From contig JAILKC010000063.1 in the NCBI GenBank assembly GCA_024694055.1, positions 1 through 60,944 of the forward strand: 60,944 bases of DNA, given 5' to 3'. Position 1 is the first letter of the stretch. Every line of letters starts with the position of its first letter. Below the pieces are notes generated by a model. The model searched no databases and was not told where the DNA came from. It worked only from the letters and a program-made list of their open reading frames with translations. The position numbers and the translations under genes were made by a program. The stretch is from Lachnospiraceae bacterium. Its GTDB lineage: Bacteria; Bacillota; Clostridia; Lachnospirales; Lachnospiraceae. Shown piece by piece: positions 58,077 to 60,944 of this stretch.

Positions 58077-59117
58077 ATGAGTATAGTAAAAAATGATTAC
58101 GGGATGACCAAGGATGGTAAAAAGATCACAAGCTACACACTAAAAGGCAGCAGAGGCATGAAAGCGATCGTGCTTGATTACGGTGCTATCCTTGACAGGA
58201 TATATGCGCCCGATCCGGATGGAAATGTTGTGGACGTAACATTAAGTAGTGGAAGTGCAGAGGAATATGCGGCTGATTCATTCTTCTTCGGCTCTACGGT
58301 GGGACCGAATGCCAATCGTATTGCCGGGGCATCATTTGAGATAGATGGTGTGACATATCACATGGATGTAAATGACGGAGAGAATAATCTTCATACATGC
58401 ATACCTGACGGACTTAACAGAAGGATGTGGGAAGCAAAGGAAGGTGACAACAGTGTCACATTCACAATTACACTTAAAGACGGTGAATACGGAATGCCCG
58501 GCAACAGAGTAATGAGTGTAACATATTCGCTTAACACTGATAATGAGCTGAAGATAGAATACAATGCAAGCAGTGATAAGAAGACTATCTTCAATATGAC
58601 CAATCACTCATACTTCAACCTAAGCGGACATAATTCTGGAACAGTGCTTGATCATGAGCTTACATTGCATGCATCCAATTACACGGAGATCTTGGATGGA
58701 GCGATCCCCAACGGCAATATAGTATCCGTGCTCGGTACTGTACTTGATTTCACCAAGTCCAAGAAGGTCGGCAGGGATATAGAAGCCGACAATGAGCAGA
58801 TGAAGCTTGTCAACGGATATGATTTCAATTATGTAGTGGATGGTCACGATGGTTCGGTAAAAGAGATCGCCATTTTGCATGATCCTGCATCAGGAAGGAC
58901 CATGAGAGTGTACTCGGATCTTCCGGGAGTACAGCTTTATTCCGGCAACTGGATAAAACATGCTCCGGGCAAGGACGGTGCGGTGTATGAGCAGAGATGT
59001 GGCCTGTGTCTTGAGACTCAGGATTATCCGGATTCGATCCATCATGACAATTTCCCTGATGTGGTGTATGGTCCGGGACGCGATTATCACACCGTGACCA
59101 TATATAAGTTTGAATAG
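58077..59117 (+). CDS. galM: Aldose 1-epimerase
   Basis: 'FFGSTVGPNANRIAGASFEIDGVTY'; 'MTNHSYFNLSGH'; 'GVQLYSGNW'; 'CLETQDYPDSIHH'. Confidence 0.93.
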   Translation: MSIVKNDYGMTKDGKKITSYTLKGSRGMKAIVLDYGAILDRIYAPDPDGNVVDVTLSSGSAEEYAADSFFFGSTVGPNANRIAGASFEIDGVTYHMDVNDGENNLHTCIPDGLNRRMWEAKEGDNSVTFTITLKDGEYGMPGNRVMSVTYSLNTDNELKIEYNASSDKKTIFNMTNHSYFNLSGHNSGTVLDHELTLHASNYTEILDGAIPNGNIVSVLGTVLDFTKSKKVGRDIEADNEQMKLVNGYDFNYVVDGHDGSVKEIAILHDPASGRTMRVYSDLPGVQLYSGNWIKHAPGKDGAVYEQRCGLCLETQDYPDSIHHDNFPDVVYGPGRDYHTVTIYKFE

Positions 59118-59134
59118 GCATTTTTATACGTACG

Positions 59135-60328
59135 ATGGCTGATTACAGAGATTTTCACGTTGTATCGGAAGAAGAGAATAACGAGAATAAGGGTAACTTT
59201 AGATTCCGCATCGTCAAGCATCGTCTTGCCGTCGGAATAAGGGTTATAATTGTCGCAGCGATTGTTGTATTGTTGGCAGCACTTATTGTGACCAGATACA
59301 GGAATCAGATTTATACGGGTATGACTGTGGTAAGTCACTGTGAAAAGATCAGCCTCGACAGCAATGCATATCTGAGGAATCAGGGAAGTATCATCACTTA
59401 CAGCAGAGACGGAATCAGTGCTTCCGATGGCGAGGGTAAGGTGCTGTGGAATCTCACATATGAGATGCAAAAGCCTATTGTTCACCAGACGGACGGAATA
59501 GTGGCAGTGTGTGATCATAACGGGCATATCATATATATGATCAATGCTTCCGGTAAGGTTACACAGATCGACACAAATCTTCCCATAAGGGATTTTGCGG
59601 TGGCCAAAGAGGAACGTTTGGCTGTTATACTTGAGGACGTGAACAATTCATGGGTCAATCTCTATGATTCGGCAGGTTCCAAGATTGTTGAGATCAAGGC
59701 GACCATGTCAAAGACCGGTTATCCGCTTGCGGTAGCTCTGTCCGGAGAAGTAATGGGCGTGTCGTATTTTTATGTGGACGGTGAGACCATGCGCAACAGT
59801 GTCACTTTCTACAATTTCGGCGGTATCGGTGAGAACACGACGGATCATATAGTCAGCAGTTATGACTATGCGGACGCTGTGGTACCTGTTATCGGTTTCA
59901 TGAGCAATGACACCTGCTTTGCACTTGCTGATAACAGACTCATGTTCTATGGCGGATCCAAGAAGCCTGTTAGCACATCGGATACATTGATCAACGAGAG
60001 CATAGTCGGAGCATATTACGGAGATACGGATATCGGCCTGGTATTCTATGATACTTCAGGTGAGCATAAATACAGGCTTGACATATATGATACGAGCGGT
60101 AAGAAGACAGTCAGCTATCCTTTTGACATAGATTTTAAGGATATAATCATTCATAAGGGGCAGATCTTCATATACAATGAAACCCAGTGTATCGTACTGG
60201 ATGAAAGCGGCAGGGAGAAATTCGAGGGAACGTTTGAGGACAAGGTATTAAGTGTCAGCACGACTGATTCAAATAAGAGGTACATCACTGTTACGAGAAC
60301 GGCCATCGAGACGATAAGTTTTGAATAG
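59135..60328 (+). CDS. Membrane-anchored beta-propeller-like protein (DUF5711-like)
   Basis: Single N-term TM, then recurring YDxSG/xxDxSG-type blades. Confidence 0.65.
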   Translation: MADYRDFHVVSEEENNENKGNFRFRIVKHRLAVGIRVIIVAAIVVLLAALIVTRYRNQIYTGMTVVSHCEKISLDSNAYLRNQGSIITYSRDGISASDGEGKVLWNLTYEMQKPIVHQTDGIVAVCDHNGHIIYMINASGKVTQIDTNLPIRDFAVAKEERLAVILEDVNNSWVNLYDSAGSKIVEIKATMSKTGYPLAVALSGEVMGVSYFYVDGETMRNSVTFYNFGGIGENTTDHIVSSYDYADAVVPVIGFMSNDTCFALADNRLMFYGGSKKPVSTSDTLINESIVGAYYGDTDIGLVFYDTSGEHKYRLDIYDTSGKKTVSYPFDIDFKDIIIHKGQIFIYNETQCIVLDESGREKFEGTFEDKVLSVSTTDSNKRYITVTRTAIETISFE

Positions 60329-60785
60329 TATAAATATTACATTTATAATAGGAATAGTTCTTATTCTTTTGGGGATAAGATTCGGATTTAAGATAGGTCT
60401 GACCAAGGGCCTTTCACATCTTATAGCACTGGTGGTAACGGTGATATCACTTGCATTGATCCTTATGCTTATGGCGAGCATACATGCGGGGAAGTCACGT
60501 AATACAGTTATAACAGTCATACTCATAGTTCTTTTAGGCACAATATACGGTGTTGTCAAGGTAGTTCTTAAATCGGCACGTAAAGCTTCTGAACTCCCCA
60601 TCCTGCATCTTGCGGACAAACTGGCAGGAATAATCGTGGGACTTTTATGGGTCGCCATAGTATATATGGTGATGATCACCTTATCCTACAGGGGGTGGCT
60701 TGGCTCCTTCGGAGAGATGGTCGTAAAAGACGTAGAAGAAAATGTCATTCTTTCCTTAATTAACAGTTACAATAAGTTGATCTGA
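60321..60785 (+). CDS. CvpA-like family membrane protein
   Basis: Four hydrophobic helices with short loops; 'GIRFGFKIGLTKGLSHLIALVVTVISLALILML'. Confidence 0.6.
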   Translation: MNSINITFIIGIVLILLGIRFGFKIGLTKGLSHLIALVVTVISLALILMLMASIHAGKSRNTVITVILIVLLGTIYGVVKVVLKSARKASELPILHLADKLAGIIVGLLWVAIVYMVMITLSYRGWLGSFGEMVVKDVEENVILSLINSYNKLI

Positions 60786-60843
60786 TTCGTATAAACATAT
60801 ATAAGATGACAATTAACATATGGAACAGATTGGAGGGCTACAT

Positions 60844-60944
60844 ATGGAACTTATCGGAAAGTTAAAAGAAAAAGTGGCAAAGGCCAAGACCAATGATGAG
60901 AAAAAGAAACTCATCGAAGAGGCGGGAATCCGCTTAAATACTGA
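60844..60944 (+). CDS. Start of a protein truncated by window end (unknown product)
   Basis: GGAGGG SD then ATG: MELIGKLKEKVAKAKTNDEKKKLIEEAGIRLNTE, open to the window end. Confidence 0.6.
   Translation, partial: MELIGKLKEKVAKAKTNDEKKKLIEEAGIRLNT

Noticed and set aside
1-60944. CRISPR array, prophage, transposon or integrative element
   Set aside because: No regularly spaced repeats, integrase, transposase or structural phage genes seen; content is dominated by housekeeping operons.

Overview
The window looks like chromosomal DNA from a flagellated, low-GC Firmicute, most likely a Lachnospiraceae-type clostridium (inferred from gene order and protein families). It is densely coded and almost entirely on the + strand. 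I call 54 CDS; the last is truncated by the window end. I see no rRNA, tRNA, CRISPR array, transposase or prophage. Recognisable blocks: a YtrA-type GntR/ABC operon; a STAS-kinase fusion and a DUF4317 protein; uvrC; hprK-glk-murB-rapZ-whiA-HPr-like (Crh-like); a YegS-type lipid kinase; fba; a minus-strand XRE regulator; a CdaR/PucR regulator; ftsE-ftsX-M23-ctp; an EAL protein, a giant hybrid kinase/HD-GYP and a response regulator; an Lsa-like ABC-F; LytTR/GHKL plus a four-gene ABC exporter; uvrB-uvrA; mbl-flhO-flhP-flgJ; recD2-comF-yvyF; cdaA-cdaR-glmM; HPr; leuA; pfkA; dnaX-ybaB-recR; galM; DUF5711; CvpA-like. The strongest leads are: (1) an apparent attenuator leader upstream of the Lsa-like ABC-F gene; (2) a Crh-like HPr paralogue with His15 replaced by Glu and Ser46 kept; (3) an EAL phosphodiesterase fused to a repetitive, beta-solenoid-like C-terminal region, next to a 1302-aa 7TM-HK-REC-REC-HD-GYP-Hpt protein; (4) an unannotated interval at about 15.3-15.6 kb that reads as an anti-SD small RNA on + or as tandem micro-ORFs on -; (5) a LexA/DinR-like box upstream of a hairpin before uvrB; (6) a possible pseudoknot in the fba leader; (7) a structured element between flhP and flgJ. 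All calls come from reading the sequence; no searches or folding were run.
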